In this document: positions 25,949-38,700 of the stretch, in pieces | How positions within the stretch are numbered: position 1 is the stretch's first letter | Layout of the letters: each line of letters starts with the position of its first letter | From: Dermatophagoides farinae | Lineage: Eukaryota > Arthropoda > Arachnida > Sarcoptiformes > Pyroglyphidae | Reading direction: 5' to 3' | Length of the DNA: 64,000 nt | NCBI RefSeq assembly: GCF_024713945.1 | Contig: NC_134684.1 | Span: 4,347,001 to 4,411,000 of the forward strand | Program-made: the position numbers and the translations under genes | Notes under the pieces: generated by a model | Databases searched by the model: none | What the model was told of the DNA's origin: nothing | What the model saw: the letters and a program-made list of their open reading frames with translations, nothing else

Positions 25949-28388
25949 ATGGCCAAGATCCTGTCTGACTGGCATCTCTGGTGGTGGCATATCGATGATG
26001 ATGATGAGATAGTTGGACCCTATGATTTCTTTAAAAGCTAAAAAATATTTCGACCTTTTGTAAAATGACCTGTCAAATTATAGTATTCCCCACAGAAAAA
26101 AATGATGACATAATCATCAATTTTTTCTTGGAAAAAAACCTATTGATCCAAGGGTTGAAGGGCAAAGAACCCTATGAACTCTAACAATGATCAGAGTGAC
26201 CTTACTGGACTGAAACGAATGAATCAATGCAAATGCAGTGGAATTTGAATGGCGAAAAAAATAAAATAAAATTCAACATCTCTGAACTAAAAAAAAAGTT
26301 CAAGTGGCAATCAACTTATCACCATATTTTCTTCATCTTTGAATAGTTGTTATATGAAATGAAATTTGTTTCTTATTGTTATCGTCAAATTATTATGGTT
26401 TTTGTTGTTTCCAAAAGCACATGTTTTCAACTATGTTAATAGTTACACTTGACCAACGAACAAATTGATTCAATTTCAATGATGAAAATTGAATTCTTGT
26501 TTGAAATTTGAATTTTTTTTCGATTGATTTGATCACCCATAAATCATCATGTTTGTCATTGTACATTAATCGATAGTTTTTATTATTTTCAAAAAATGAA
26601 ATGAATTGATTTGAATCTGACAAACAAACAAACAAATAAACAAACAACCAGTCAAAGTCACAATATGCACACAATATTAGTATATCATTTCCATTACCTC
26701 GACCATAAAACAAAATTCCTGGTGTTTTTACGAATCGGAATTTAATTTAATGTGAAATATATACGAATCCTCTGTTGTTGTTGTTTGTTCAATTTTTCGT
26801 GAGTTTGTTTTTTTTCTATGAAAAAAAAAATTATAAATAAAAAATTGATGATAATAATGCTTGAAATAAAAACTGTTGAATGAAAAAGGAATGAACAAAT
26901 TAATGACTTAATTCTCATTCTTCAAACACTGAAAAATCACCTGACCTTTCTGACCCTATGTGTGTCTATAATACCAAAGGAAAAAAATATCATCATCATC
27001 ATTCTAGGTTCCAATGTTTTATGATTTTATGTTCTTTTTTTCCTCGAATGGTCATTCAACCACCGCCACCGCCACCACGACGATAAAGACGATGTGATCA
27101 TTTACAATCACGGCCAATGATCATCATCACCAATCACCACCACCACCACCACCACCGCCGCCATCACCATGATCATAGGTGAGGAGGTGATCTTCGATAT
27201 TACACATTGAAATAATGATATTTTGAACATGAACTTTTTTCTTTCATCAACTGACATTCATCTTCTTTTTCTTTGGTCCAAAGTGGAATACACACGAATA
27301 CAACATACCTTGGGTTTATTTGTTTGTTAACTGTGAAATCATACACAACACACACACACACACGAATATCTTTGGCCTCAAAAGGTCACGGAAAAAAAGT
27401 TTTCAAGTGTTTTTCAAATGAAAAGAAAAAAAATAGGGTCTAGAAACCTTGATCGATCGATCTAAATATAGTTGTTGTCGATGATGATGATGATGTGAGG
27501 TTCTCTCTAGTATTGATGAATGAAAGAACGAAAGGAACACAAAAGCCTACAACACCTATGGTCACCATTGGTCCAACCTTATCTTGTCATGATGATATGA
27601 GTGAATGGTGCATTTGTTTGGCACGTCTTCATCATCATCGCGAGGAGAAAGAAAGAAATATTTCATCATCATCAGAAGCTATCATTATTTTTTCTCTTTT
27701 CTTGCAAAAAAATTTCTCAAGTCCGTCATTGAACAATGAACAGAATGAACAGAATAAACGATGGACCCGGTATGCCAAACCTTAGACTGAATATTCAGAT
27801 ATATAATGCAACTATCTATGAAAATCTTTGGTACCTGTTGATCATGATGATCATCCAATAAACGAATATGATGATGGTGAAGAAAGATGATGATGACGAA
27901 AATGACTTAATTTAATGTTGTACTGGTGTCTTTTCAGGTTTTTTCTTACGTCTTTTTCATTGAACAAAAAAAATGCAAACGAATCTTGCCCAACAGGGTA
28001 TGTTTGGTGGTGGTGGTGATGTTTGTATGTATGCTTTCCATGTTGTGTTGTGTGTTTGATAACATTCTTTTATTTTCATGAATCTTATTTATATAATATA
28101 ATCCTGAACATGATGTTTTTTTCATATTTATAAGCTCAACACACACATGGTGTTAACATTGAGACTGACAATGAAATTGAAGATGTTTTTGTTGATGTCT
28201 TTAGCCATCAAACAACAACATGGAAAGAAAATGAATTTATCTTTCTTCAACCAAATGATCAGTCAACAAAAACAACAGCAAGATCAAGAAGATTCACTGA
28301 ATCAATGGTAGCAACGAAACAAAATCTTTTTATATGTGTTGTCGATGTCCATTATCATGATCAAGATCTCTGTTTCTGGCCACATCGA

Positions 28389-28408
28389 ACACACACACAC
28401 ACACACAC
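28389..28408. repeat. (AC)10 microsatellite
   Basis: Uninterrupted AC dinucleotide run in non-coding DNA. Confidence 0.95.
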
Positions 28409-29379
28409 AGTAAACACATAGCCCGCTTTATAATTAAAAAACAAAGTCGCTTACGATACGACTCATTATCACATTACCACCACCACCATTATTATCATCA
28501 AGCACACATAGCAAAATGTAGACACCGTAAAAATAATGTCTTAATCCATCATCATCATTGGTTTTCATTTTGTCTGTAGTTTTAGGTTTGAAAATTTTCG
28601 ATCCATTTTAAACTTGTTGTTGCTTTCGATTCGCAATCGATCATTTTTCGTTTTCATCATCACCATCATCATCATCGGTTGACAATGTGTGAGATTTGAA
28701 TTTTAAATTTTTGCTTTAGTTGGGTTTTTTCTCAATTAGTTTTTCATGTTTTGGTGAAATTTTTCTTTTTTTTACAACCCAAAATGATTTAATTAGTTCA
28801 ATCAGTGTTTTTTTCTTGGTATTTTACATGTGTGTCACTGTAATCGATCAATCAAATTGAGGACCTTGAAATTGATTCAGAAACTCATGAATTTTTGCAA
28901 GTTTTTTTTTCTCCGGTGTTGAATAAGATTTTAGTATCATTTTTTACGAGACAAATGGCAAACAAAATAAACAAACAAATGTTTAATTGTAATGACCAAA
29001 TTTTCAAAAAAAAGAAAAAAAAGAAAACTTAAATTGCTTCTAACTCTAGTTTGTTTTTCCGTTGTTGTAACCTGAATTATCTTGTCCACTTAACCCCACT
29101 GCCAAATACAATCTATGATTGTAAAGACGTCTTTATAATAATAAAAAAAATTCCAAAATTTTTAGCAAAAAAAAACATATATCGTATAAATTGGCCAGAA
29201 AAAAGGAAAATTTCAAAATTTTAAGAAAAAAGGCCCGAGGGTATTACATGCCTAGAAGATGAAGAGAACACAGATAGTAGGAAAAAAAGAAACTTGGGAG
29301 AAACAAAAATCATCGAACGAAAATGAGAAAGAAAGAAATATATGTGATTATTATTATGAGCAAAGCAACAAGTACGTAC

Positions 29380-30164
29380 GAGTTTGAATATGACTGAGAA
29401 CGTTTTTTCGTACAACCGAGAAAGCGAATATAGCAAGCGCGAAAAGGCGCAGCAATTTCCGAACGAACATTCGAACGAACGAATGAGTGAATACCGAAGT
29501 CCACCACTACCGACAACGAATGCAACAATAATAATAATAATAAGTTTAACTTTATTTTTTTGTTTATTGCACATAGCAGTGGTGTTTGTGTTTACCAATC
29601 TATGCAATAACCGATGCCACTAGCATTAGAATCAAAAACTTCAGGTTCACCATGGTTCGACCAGTTTCATTCGACAACCACCAACAACAACATTTGCAGT
29701 ATCCACATTCAGTCAGAATTCAATCTTGTTCCTGTTAACTTGTAGTTTGTGTGGTTAGTTTTTTCCTTTGATTTTCATTTTCACCCAACATATAATATAT
29801 CATTATTTTTGCAAATTTGTTTTTTATTCTGGTGGTTTTCATTTCATTTGTTGTTTACCTCGTGTGTTCAATAACAACTACTCTGTTTCAACGGGAAAAA
29901 TCGAAATTCGTTTGTTTTGTAATGTGTGTGATGTTTTCATCGTCATCATTGCGTTTGTGCATCATTTTTTTAGTTTCCGTTTTGTTCAATTCCCTGATGT
30001 AGATAAGGGAATCAAAATTATTCACAACGAAATTGAAATATTTTTCATCATTTTTTGTGTCATGTCATGTTGCATTTTTGTCGTTTTTTTTGTTTTGGTC
30101 ACAATAACCTGAAAACCTATGTGTGTGTGTTTTGTGCAACTCAAAAATAATAATCTGTAAATCG
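29380..30164 (+). promoter_or_regulatory. Candidate promoter and 5' UTR first exon of the Gli/ci gene
   Basis: The 3' splice site at 43557-43558 in front of the Gli start codon requires at least one upstream untranslated exon. Here a locally CG-dinucleotide-richer patch (about 29,385-29,520) is followed by an arthropod-type initiator match TCAGTC at 29709-29714 and, 450 bp later, a strong donor (ATCG|GTAAGT at 30161-30170). If correct, the first intron is 13.4 kb. The reading rests only on local composition and splice-site shape; other upstream exons are equally possible. Confidence 0.25.
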
Positions 30165-30588
30165 GTAAGTTTCATTCAAACCAAATAAGTTATTTTTTTA
30201 TTTTTTCGTTTATCGGTTGTTTTTTTCTAAATTCGAATGATAACAATTTGGTCATATCGACCGATCTAATATTTTATCCAGGTAACCAGAAATCGGAAAA
30301 TTTTTTCCTTTTCATCGATGTGTGAATATTTTGTTATTTGATTTGATGAAATGTTTGTTTCCGGGGTTTGCTGTTGGTCAGATATGAACTGAAAGCTTTT
30401 TATCTGAAAAAATCTTTTATCAATTTATATTGATCTAGAGAACACGAATCCAGAAAGAAAAATATTGAAATCAACCAGAAAACAAAACAAAAAGCAGCTG
30501 CTACAAGCACGATGATGATGACAAGTAAATCACCACCACCACATGAAAAACACATTTTCAATACATTATCATTGGCCTGATCAACACT

Positions 30589-30608
30589 CACACACACACA
30601 CACACACA
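30589..30608. repeat. (CA)10 microsatellite
   Basis: Uninterrupted CA run; a short three-copy ATTACTG repeat follows near 30,625-30,645. Confidence 0.95.
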
Positions 30609-32516
30609 GAAATACACAATAATATTACTGATTACTGATTACTGATCAACAATTGATGATAATAGAATTGTGACAAGTAATGTTTTAGTGGTTTATGGTT
30701 CCACAACCAGTAAACCATGCGAAATGAAACAAAACGAAAATGGAGATTGAAGTGTACGATCTTGATCTTGTCTATCATTCTTATCATTATCATCATCCGT
30801 AGACAACGCACGAATCGAATACCTTTTTTGATGCTGTCATCTACGGGTATATTATTGTTTTTCCAGTGCTAGTTAGTCAAATTTATTTGGTGTATTTTTT
30901 CCACTTGTCCACAATGTTTTTCATTATTGGCCGTGTCAATTACTTTTACCGATTTTTTTCTCCTTTGACCTAGACCATGGGGACGACCCTTGTTTTGATC
31001 TGACATCCGAACAATGCAATTTGTATCGGCAATTTCGTGCATTACACATTCATTCACCACATATGTATGGACATTGACCAAAATTGAGTTTTCATAATCA
31101 TCGTTGTCGATGATGTGCGTGACAACTAGATTTGTAGTTGTTGTTGTTTTTGTTGCATTTCAAAAATGAAATTTCTAACATGTAATTCATACAGTGCATT
31201 ATTTTGGTTGAAATTTTATTTGTTTGAATAATGAAAATTGAATTATGACAAAAATGGATCATCATGATGATGATGATCATAATCGAATCGGTTCTGTTCT
31301 GTTCAGTTCTGTCCTGTCATTCATTCATTCAGACGGATTTATTGATTGATCAAAACATTTAGACAAGCTACTTATACTTTTCTTTAGTAGGTTCACCCTG
31401 ATGGTGGTTGTTGTCGTTGTTGTTGTCCATTTCTTTTCATTTGTTATTCACATTTGACCTAAAGGCTACTTGCTGCTGTTTGCCCGTGTGTGTGTGTGTG
31501 TACACATATTATGAATGGTTGGTCAAAGTTGCGAAGCGAAAAACTTGGTCCCAAGGACCGTTGATAATTGAGTTGTCTTGTTGATTACCCGCATTGTTGT
31601 TGGTTAGTTTTCGTTATTTGTTATGAAATGAAAATGTTTTTTTTCCATTTGATTGCTAGACAAATACGTGGGCGAAAACATTGTCCGATATCCGGTCGAT
31701 TAATAATCAAAGATAATAATTTGGTAATTTGTAATCGAATGGGGTGTATTAGTAGTAGTGTAGCAATGAGCAATGGTCATTCATGTGTCCTTAAGCGATT
31801 TTTTTCATTTATTGATTGATTCATAATTGATATGACTTGTTTGTAATGGTTATTTATCGATTACTATAAAGATATCTAATCCTTTTCTTTTTCAAGAAAA
31901 AAAGAACGGGAAAAATGTCATTTGATTATACAATTATACATACAATTTTATAAATTATAAATAATCATCTGATTATAGTTGGCACTGGATCCATATCGCC
32001 TACGCTTTGGAAAAATTCAGATATTCAAAAATTTGATAACTCTCTTTTTGCCTGTCGTTTAAATTAGGCTAGCACACACATTCATACACAAAAAAACTAT
32101 CATTTCGTTTGTTTGTCTCCTGCTACCTTGTTATTGCGTTGCACATTTTTTTTTCTTTTCAAAAAAGAATTATGACCCAAAGGGTCCACTGCTATCGTAG
32201 GTAAGGAGGGTGAAGAAGCTAAGAAAATTCAGATCACCTTTACCAAGGAAACCATCATCAATGATCATTGATGATGATCGGTAACAAAATCGAGAACAAT
32301 TTTTTTCTTTGTTCGTTATTTGTTTCGCATATATTTCCATCTTACCTGGTGCGGTTTCTTTACTCTTTTTTTATGTTTTTGAAACTCTGTGCTTTGCTAT
32401 ACGAAAGTCATGTGTCTTTATACGAATTCTTTCTGCCATTGTAATTTGACGACGAAAAAGTGGTAAAAAATATTTCTCTAGTCCCGAGTCAATCAATCCT
32501 ATCAATCTTGGCCAAT

Positions 32517-32540
32517 TGTGTGTGTGTGTGTGTGTGTGTG
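32517..32540. repeat. (TG)12 microsatellite
   Basis: Uninterrupted TG dinucleotide run in non-coding DNA. Confidence 0.95.
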
Positions 32541-32692
32541 GACCATTGCATTGCTTTTTTATATTATTGTCTTCGTCGGCTACCTGTTTCCATTTCTTTC
32601 TCATGATCAATACATGTTATAGCTAGATTGATTATGTTTGACTAAGGTATAGCTTTCAGTTTTTATTTTTCAAGAATTCGATACTTTTACAC

Positions 32693-32713
32693 CGTCGTCG
32701 TCGTCGTCGTCGT
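32693..32713. repeat. (CGT)7 microsatellite
   Basis: Uninterrupted CGT trinucleotide run; unusual here because CG is otherwise scarce in the flanking DNA. Confidence 0.95.
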
Positions 32714-33350
32714 AGTCGATCATTGAGCCATGAATTATTTTCTTTCGGTCTATTTGTGTTTGTTGGTTATTGTATGGTCTAAATAAGTGAAAACCTTCGA
32801 CCTTCACCAATTTTTCCTTATTTCTTTTCATTTTCATTTCACATTTCATTTTTCTCTCTTTACCTGCTTCTATGGAATCCGATTTTGTCCATTGATCACT
32901 GAATCCATTATTCTTCTACCAAAGTATTGTGTGATTGTCACAAAACTTTTTTTTGTTGTTATTTGAAAGAAAAATGCAATGAATACATATTTTTTCTAAT
33001 GGTTCGAAAAATGGTATCGTTTTCGTTTTGAGGATTATCATTTTAGTTTCGGTTATTGATATTCAATCTTTTCAATAGCAAAAAGTTTCGTTATTCATCA
33101 TCATCATCATCATCATCATAGTGAATAATAAATGCTTTTTTCCTTCAAACATCATTTACATGAATATTTGAATACTTGTTTACATAACTGATAACTGATA
33201 AGTGATAATAATAATTTAATCTCATGTGTTGTGCTATGGGCAAGCCGGAAAAAAAACCTGAATAATTTTCCACCATTTTAACTCTGTCATCTTCTCTTGG
33301 ATCGTAAAATTTTGTTACTTACAAGATTTCTTATGTCCATGTCCATGCCC

Positions 33351-33370
33351 GTGTGTGTGTGTGTGTGTGT
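33351..33370. repeat. (GT)10 microsatellite
   Basis: Uninterrupted GT dinucleotide run in non-coding DNA. Confidence 0.95.
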
Positions 33371-35826
33371 TTGCTCTTGGAATGAATATATTTTGAGACC
33401 GGTGATCAATTGTGAAACAAACCATAAATCAGTTGTCGTTATTTGTTGTTGAATTGCCTTCATCGTTCATTCAATCATTGATTGTATACACAATGTATGT
33501 GTGATTGTGTAAAGAAAACCTTAGTTTTTCTGATTCATTCATTTGTTCAGTATACATGTGTACAAACGATAGGAAAGATTTTCACACTTTTACATGAATG
33601 ATACATTTGAAATGATTGAATTTGGATTCCTAATGTTATTATCATCATCAAATCATTGATTGTTTATCAATTTGATGATCATTTCTGACCATTCATATTC
33701 GTGACCGAGATTATTATATTTTTAGTAGAAAAATTTTTCCAAGATGACACTCATATGAAGCAAGTAAATTATTTGACTTGATAAACATTTTGATTGGTCG
33801 GAAAAACATTTAGAGATTAAATTCATCATGCTTTATCGCAAGATCGAAATGTCAATGTCGATGTCGTCGTTTGTTCGACACACGTCTGTTAAGATTTCAT
33901 CTTTTTTCTCTGTTTTTGGTTAGTTTGAAATTTATATGTATCTTGTTATCATCAGTGGATCCATTTATCCATCATTCAAGACTAAAATTTTACATCGTTA
34001 TTCATCAATACCAATGTCACCTTAAATGGAGTTTTCAATTGTCGTTGTTGGATGATTGGAAAATTTGGTTCCATAATAAACATAATTGGCAATTGGCCAT
34101 ATTTCATTTATCATTCTAGATTTGTTGAGAAGAAACCAAAAAGCACTTTAGTTCTAGATGATAATAAGTTTCAATCAAGTTTCGTTCAAATTGACAAGAA
34201 TCAATTGACAAAGAAAAAATTTGAAAATCTCTCTCTACTAATACATAGATTCCATTCAAAGATATGTATATTCGGTCTTGAGTAGAGAGAAAAAAATGAT
34301 GCTCGAAGCAATGATAGGTTACTTTTTGCTTCATCCACCAACAACCAAAAAAATGATAGTTTATCGCCAAAAAAGATATATAAATGACATTAGAATTGAA
34401 ATTCGATAGGTGCTGCTCTGTGTTTATGGGGGATTACATGGAAAATTTCTTTCCTGATTACAAATTGACCACATTACGAAGGCATGGATAAAAGATTTGA
34501 TTTTAATTGCAATTGAACTGAATTTCAAAGATTCGGAAAAAAATGTCCAACTTTTTTGAACTTAAAAACTTATTTAATATAAATAAGGATAATGATGATG
34601 TGAACATTTTTCACATTGAGGAATGCCTAAATCTTTCCGACATTTTTCTTCCAATGCAAGAAGCTACGATAATCGTTTTGATTCAAACTATGCATTGATG
34701 AGGAGCTGTTTTTCTATCATTAACTCGATTATTTCGCCGGCCAATGATTACTTGGTCATTTGTGGCTGTGCCCATCCGATTCGATCTAATGTTTACCACA
34801 AAACGAGAAAACATGAACAAATCCAAATCATCATCTTCATCATTATCATGTTTTTTGTTTTGTTTTGTTTTGTTTTTGTTTAGTCTTTCGGCTTTTTTGG
34901 TTGTCATAATTCACACACAGATGTTTGTTGTTTTTTCGGTTGATGATTAGATTTATCGTTTTTTCGTTTTCACTCTCTTTCTCTCTCTCTTTTCTCTGTG
35001 TCTGTGAAACGATTATTATTACACACACGTTGTGATGATTTTTTCGGTTTTTTTGCTGGTCAATGACGTGATTGCCACGTGTCATCGAGATCATCATCAT
35101 TAACGTATAGAGTGGTCATGCTGAAACGATGATGATGATGACACATGTTTTTTCACTTTGTATTTTCCAGGGAAACCACTAAACGAGATAAAACATGAGG
35201 TATAATTACATTACATGTATGTTTAGTGTTTTTGTAACCACCAAAAATTTGCATTCAAATACAAATTTTGGTCAGTTTTCCAAATGACCTCGTTTTTAAC
35301 TTTACATTTTCTACAAGTTAAAATCATTATGATCATCATTAATTAATAGCAATAAAACAACATTATCCATGTGGAGTATTTATGTAATGTGTGGATGTTT
35401 ATTTTATCAAATGAAAAAAACTTGCCGCACAAATACGCACATACGCAATATGGCGCCCTCGATCATCAAGTTTATATTACCACAAAATTTTGTAAATATA
35501 AAAATATCATATCATTTACAATTCGTAACATTTTAACAAACAGCCAAACAATCAAATCCAATTCTATTTCGGTTCTAGTTGCGTTGTAATTGTTGTTGAA
35601 AGCAGGCCTGAATGTGTAAAATGTTTCATTTCACATTCTATTTTTCGCAGAATTCTGGTCATCATCATCGTCAAATGTTCATTCATTGAATTGAATTTGA
35701 GCAGCAATGATTTATTCTTTGAATCTTCATGTGTGTGTGACTAGATTCTTCCATTGAATAAACATGTAAAAGTCGAAATTCCATCAATTGGAATCATCTT
35801 CATGGTTTAGTTTTTCATCATCATCA

Positions 35827-35853
35827 TGAATGAATGAATGAATGAATGAATGA
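35827..35853. repeat. (TGAA)n tetranucleotide repeat
   Basis: About 6.5 head-to-tail copies of TGAA. Confidence 0.95.
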
Positions 35854-38272
35854 CTAGTGTTCATTCATTAATTTTATATATGCACATCATGGATATATTC
35901 TGATGAAAGACAAATGAATAAATAAAAATCAAGAAAAACTTCCAGAGAATTTTCACAGTTGATAAAACACGCTAATGTTGATAAACGTGTGTGTGTTGTG
36001 TGTGTGTTTGTATCAATGAGTAAAACGCCTCTGTTTCTCCCATAGAATAACAACAAATTCAATTCACTTGATCAAGATTATATTATTACATTATTATTAT
36101 TTGCAAATGTAATCTAATATTTCATCTTTTTTGCCACAAACTTGATGATGATAGACTAATGATAGGAATGAAAAGCAAAGTTCTTGTCTAGACTTATTGT
36201 TTGTTGATGAAGAATATTATGATGTAATCCAGTGTATTAATTCAACGCGAAAACATTTGTTGATCATAATCCGTGTTTGTTAAACGGTACTTTTTTTGTC
36301 TTGTTTCCTGTTATACTTCTCGAGTGTTTTCGTTTGGTTTTGTTTTCCGATTTTCAGTTCTAGGAAAATTGAATGTCCAAAACTTACTACCATATTCAGG
36401 AATGAATGAAAATGAATTCATCATTCACACACATGTCACATGTGTTTGTTTGCGGCTTTTAGTTCTAGTAATTTGATTCCATCATGTAGTTTTCGTTGTT
36501 GTTATTGCTTTGGGTCATTATAATAAATTCAGATAACGCTGTACTGATGTTTATGAATGGTTCTATTGGGTTGTTTCTATTGTGTTATTGTTGATTTTTT
36601 TGCATTGTTATGTATTGTATCGTTAACCCATTCGCTGAATAAAAAAGAATAAAAATTAGACTTGTGCGAAACCACCACCAAAAACCGATGTAATCGATGG
36701 GTAATTTGAAACCAAAGGTTTAGTGAATGTCATCTGTCAAAAAAACAAACCTACGGCAAGACACACAGACACACACGTTTCACAATTGAATAATGATCAC
36801 CGTGTTTTATAATCGAATGTCTTTCACGATCCTTCAGAATTCAGAATGAATTTGGTTACAGCTGAAACGAAAAACCTGAAACATTCACACTGAGTTTCAG
36901 AAACCATTATCACTCCCACTTTGTATATGAAAAGCCTCCCAACTGAATAAAAATTGACTAAATGAAAGATAAGCTTCTTTTATAACGATCAAAATGTCGA
37001 TCAGATCGACACACACTCACTCAGTAGACCGATTATAGCCATTGTTGATTTCATAATCCGGATTTAAAAATGTAGACTAGAAAACCACATAAATTTTCCA
37101 TGTTATTACAATGAGAAATGTTCATGTCGCACACATACACAATATGCTGTGTGTGTGTGTTGTGTTGTGTTTGTTGGATAATAATGGTCCTTGTTGGTTG
37201 TTGGGTCCTTCTGCTTGCCTTGATACATAAACGTCCATTAATATAATTAGGTTTTGTTGTTGTTGTTGTTGTTATGAACCAGACTATAGTTGTATTGTCG
37301 CTACAAAGCAAAGAAAATAAAGACATAAACTTCTTTTGTCTGATGGATTTTGTTCAATGGATCAGTTCATTCATATCGTGTCATACATAACATATTTGTG
37401 TTATGTATACCACATATTCAAATGGAAATTCACATCATCATCATCATCATTATTCACGATAAAGTCAAGTTTGATCCAACACATACACACAATCATTATT
37501 CAAACAGCTTCCGTTTGTTCAGCCATTCAAAGTAATTCTTCAGTTTTTTACTGCTGCCGCGTTTTCAAGGATTAATTGAGTCACTTTGTTGTACATAATA
37601 TATGCACAACAACCAGGAAAAGTGTTGTTCAACCATAGATCAAATAATGATGGCGGTGAGAACATGGTCGCGCGTGAAATTTTGTCGACCAAAATGACAT
37701 ATGACCGATGATCATTATGATGATCATGATGAACACACACATACACACACATATAGATAGTAAGAATAGTGTTAACCATTATCACATAGCAACATTTGAT
37801 AATAATAAATCATTGAAATTGTCGACTGTTGAGCTGTTTTTTATATCATAATCTATGTTAGATTAGATAGAATTCACCCGAATATAATGATGATGTAGGC
37901 AATTAAGTTGTTGACATCATCATCATCATCGTCATCATCACTAAAGCAACAACAAGAATGTTGAAAGTTGACTTTAAAAATGATTATGCAATGAATAAGT
38001 GATAATTCTGGTAAAAATTAACAAGTTTTCTCATTGAAAAATGTTAAAACTCGACGAGTCTCGACGATATATAGAATATGGAGATTCAGAAGAACCATCA
38101 TCATCAGATATGCTGTTGTTACCACATACTGTGTTGCGAATATAAATTTCAAAATGAAAATCAGACCTTGATAATAATAATAATAATTGGTCAGATTTTT
38201 TTTCTGCACTTTTTCTGATTTTCATGAAAGTTTCTTCTCTCTTCAAAAACCTGGATCGGGGGTCACACACAC

Positions 38273-38348
38273 TGCCTGGTCGGTAAGGTCGCCCGTCGAG
38301 ATATCTTATGTGGTTGTTGATTATTCAAAATCGGCTTTCTCTCTCCTG
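38273..38348. repeat. Possible tRNA-derived SINE fragment
   Basis: The stretch GCCTGGTCGGTAAGGTCGCC (38274-38293), followed about 45 bp later by ATCGGCTTTCTCTC, resembles a decayed tRNA-like head with an A-box-like TGGTCGGTAAGG. It is more CG-rich than its surroundings. No intact B box is found, and I know of no second copy in the window, so the call is tentative. Confidence 0.2.
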
Positions 38349-38557
38349 GTAGGACTTGAAATATTCTTGTTTTCAGTTGGAACTTTTTCCAACACAATGA
38401 TTATGATATATTTTAGTCAAGAAAACAACAAACAACAGCAATAATGATAATAATGATAATCGACAATCATTTTCATCTGAAGCCTTTTTTGTCATCTGTC
38501 AAATTGATTCATTCAAGAAATAAATCAGTTAACTATAGTAGAATTAGAATAGAATGA

Positions 38558-38563
38558 TTTATT
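38558..38563 (-). promoter_or_regulatory. Likely polyadenylation signal of the intronless membrane-protein gene
   Basis: AATAAA on the minus strand, 138 bp beyond the stop codon of the gene at 38701-39564. Confidence 0.45.
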
Positions 38564-38700
38564 GTTTCAAATCTTTACCAAGCCATATTTTGTTATATGG
38601 AAAAATTAAAGAATTTTAATAGAAAAAAATAGATAGATAGGTTAAAAGTTTTAAAAACAAGACAAACAACACACGCCAGTACTTTTCTCATTACTTTTGT

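Larger units (their letters stand above)
17908..29380. other. Long non-coding, microsatellite-rich stretch
   Basis: About 11.5 kb with no open frame that looks like protein. The short frames present are poly-F/I/H/S translations of T-rich, CAT/GAT and CA/TG repeats. Dispersed ATGATGATG/TCATCATCA runs are frequent on both strands. One or more 3'-terminal VPS13 exons could hide near its start. The remainder is best read as intergenic or regulatory DNA between VPS13 and the Gli ortholog. Confidence 0.6.
30165..38500. other. Long non-coding stretch, probably first intron of Gli/ci
   Basis: No convincing coding exon is seen on either strand. The content is T-rich DNA, CA/TG, CGT and TGAA microsatellites and many TCATCA runs. 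A possible tRNA-derived SINE fragment lies near 38,273-38,348. Assignment as intron depends on the candidate first exon at about 29.7 kb. Confidence 0.45.

Noticed and set aside
20644-29250. Inverted short match (AATACCCTCG at 20647 and CGAGGGTATT near 29237), considered as ends of a large transposon
   Set aside because: Only about 10 bp match, with no target duplication and no transposase between; expected by chance in this length.
29384-29623. 79-residue open frame in the CG-enriched patch
   Set aside because: It has no family resemblance and ends in repeat-derived Ile/Phe; the patch fits a promoter better than an exon.
38018-38270. Two overlapping minus-strand frames, one hydrophobic and one Ser/Asp-rich, near 38.1 kb
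   Set aside because: They look partly coding, but there is no good acceptor upstream, the two frames conflict, and no homolog is recognised.
17908-38500. Dozens of 60-130 residue open frames on both strands
   Set aside because: They are dominated by Phe/Ile/His/Ser/Asp strings from T-rich and CAT/GAT repeats, and no protein family or consistent splice signals support them.
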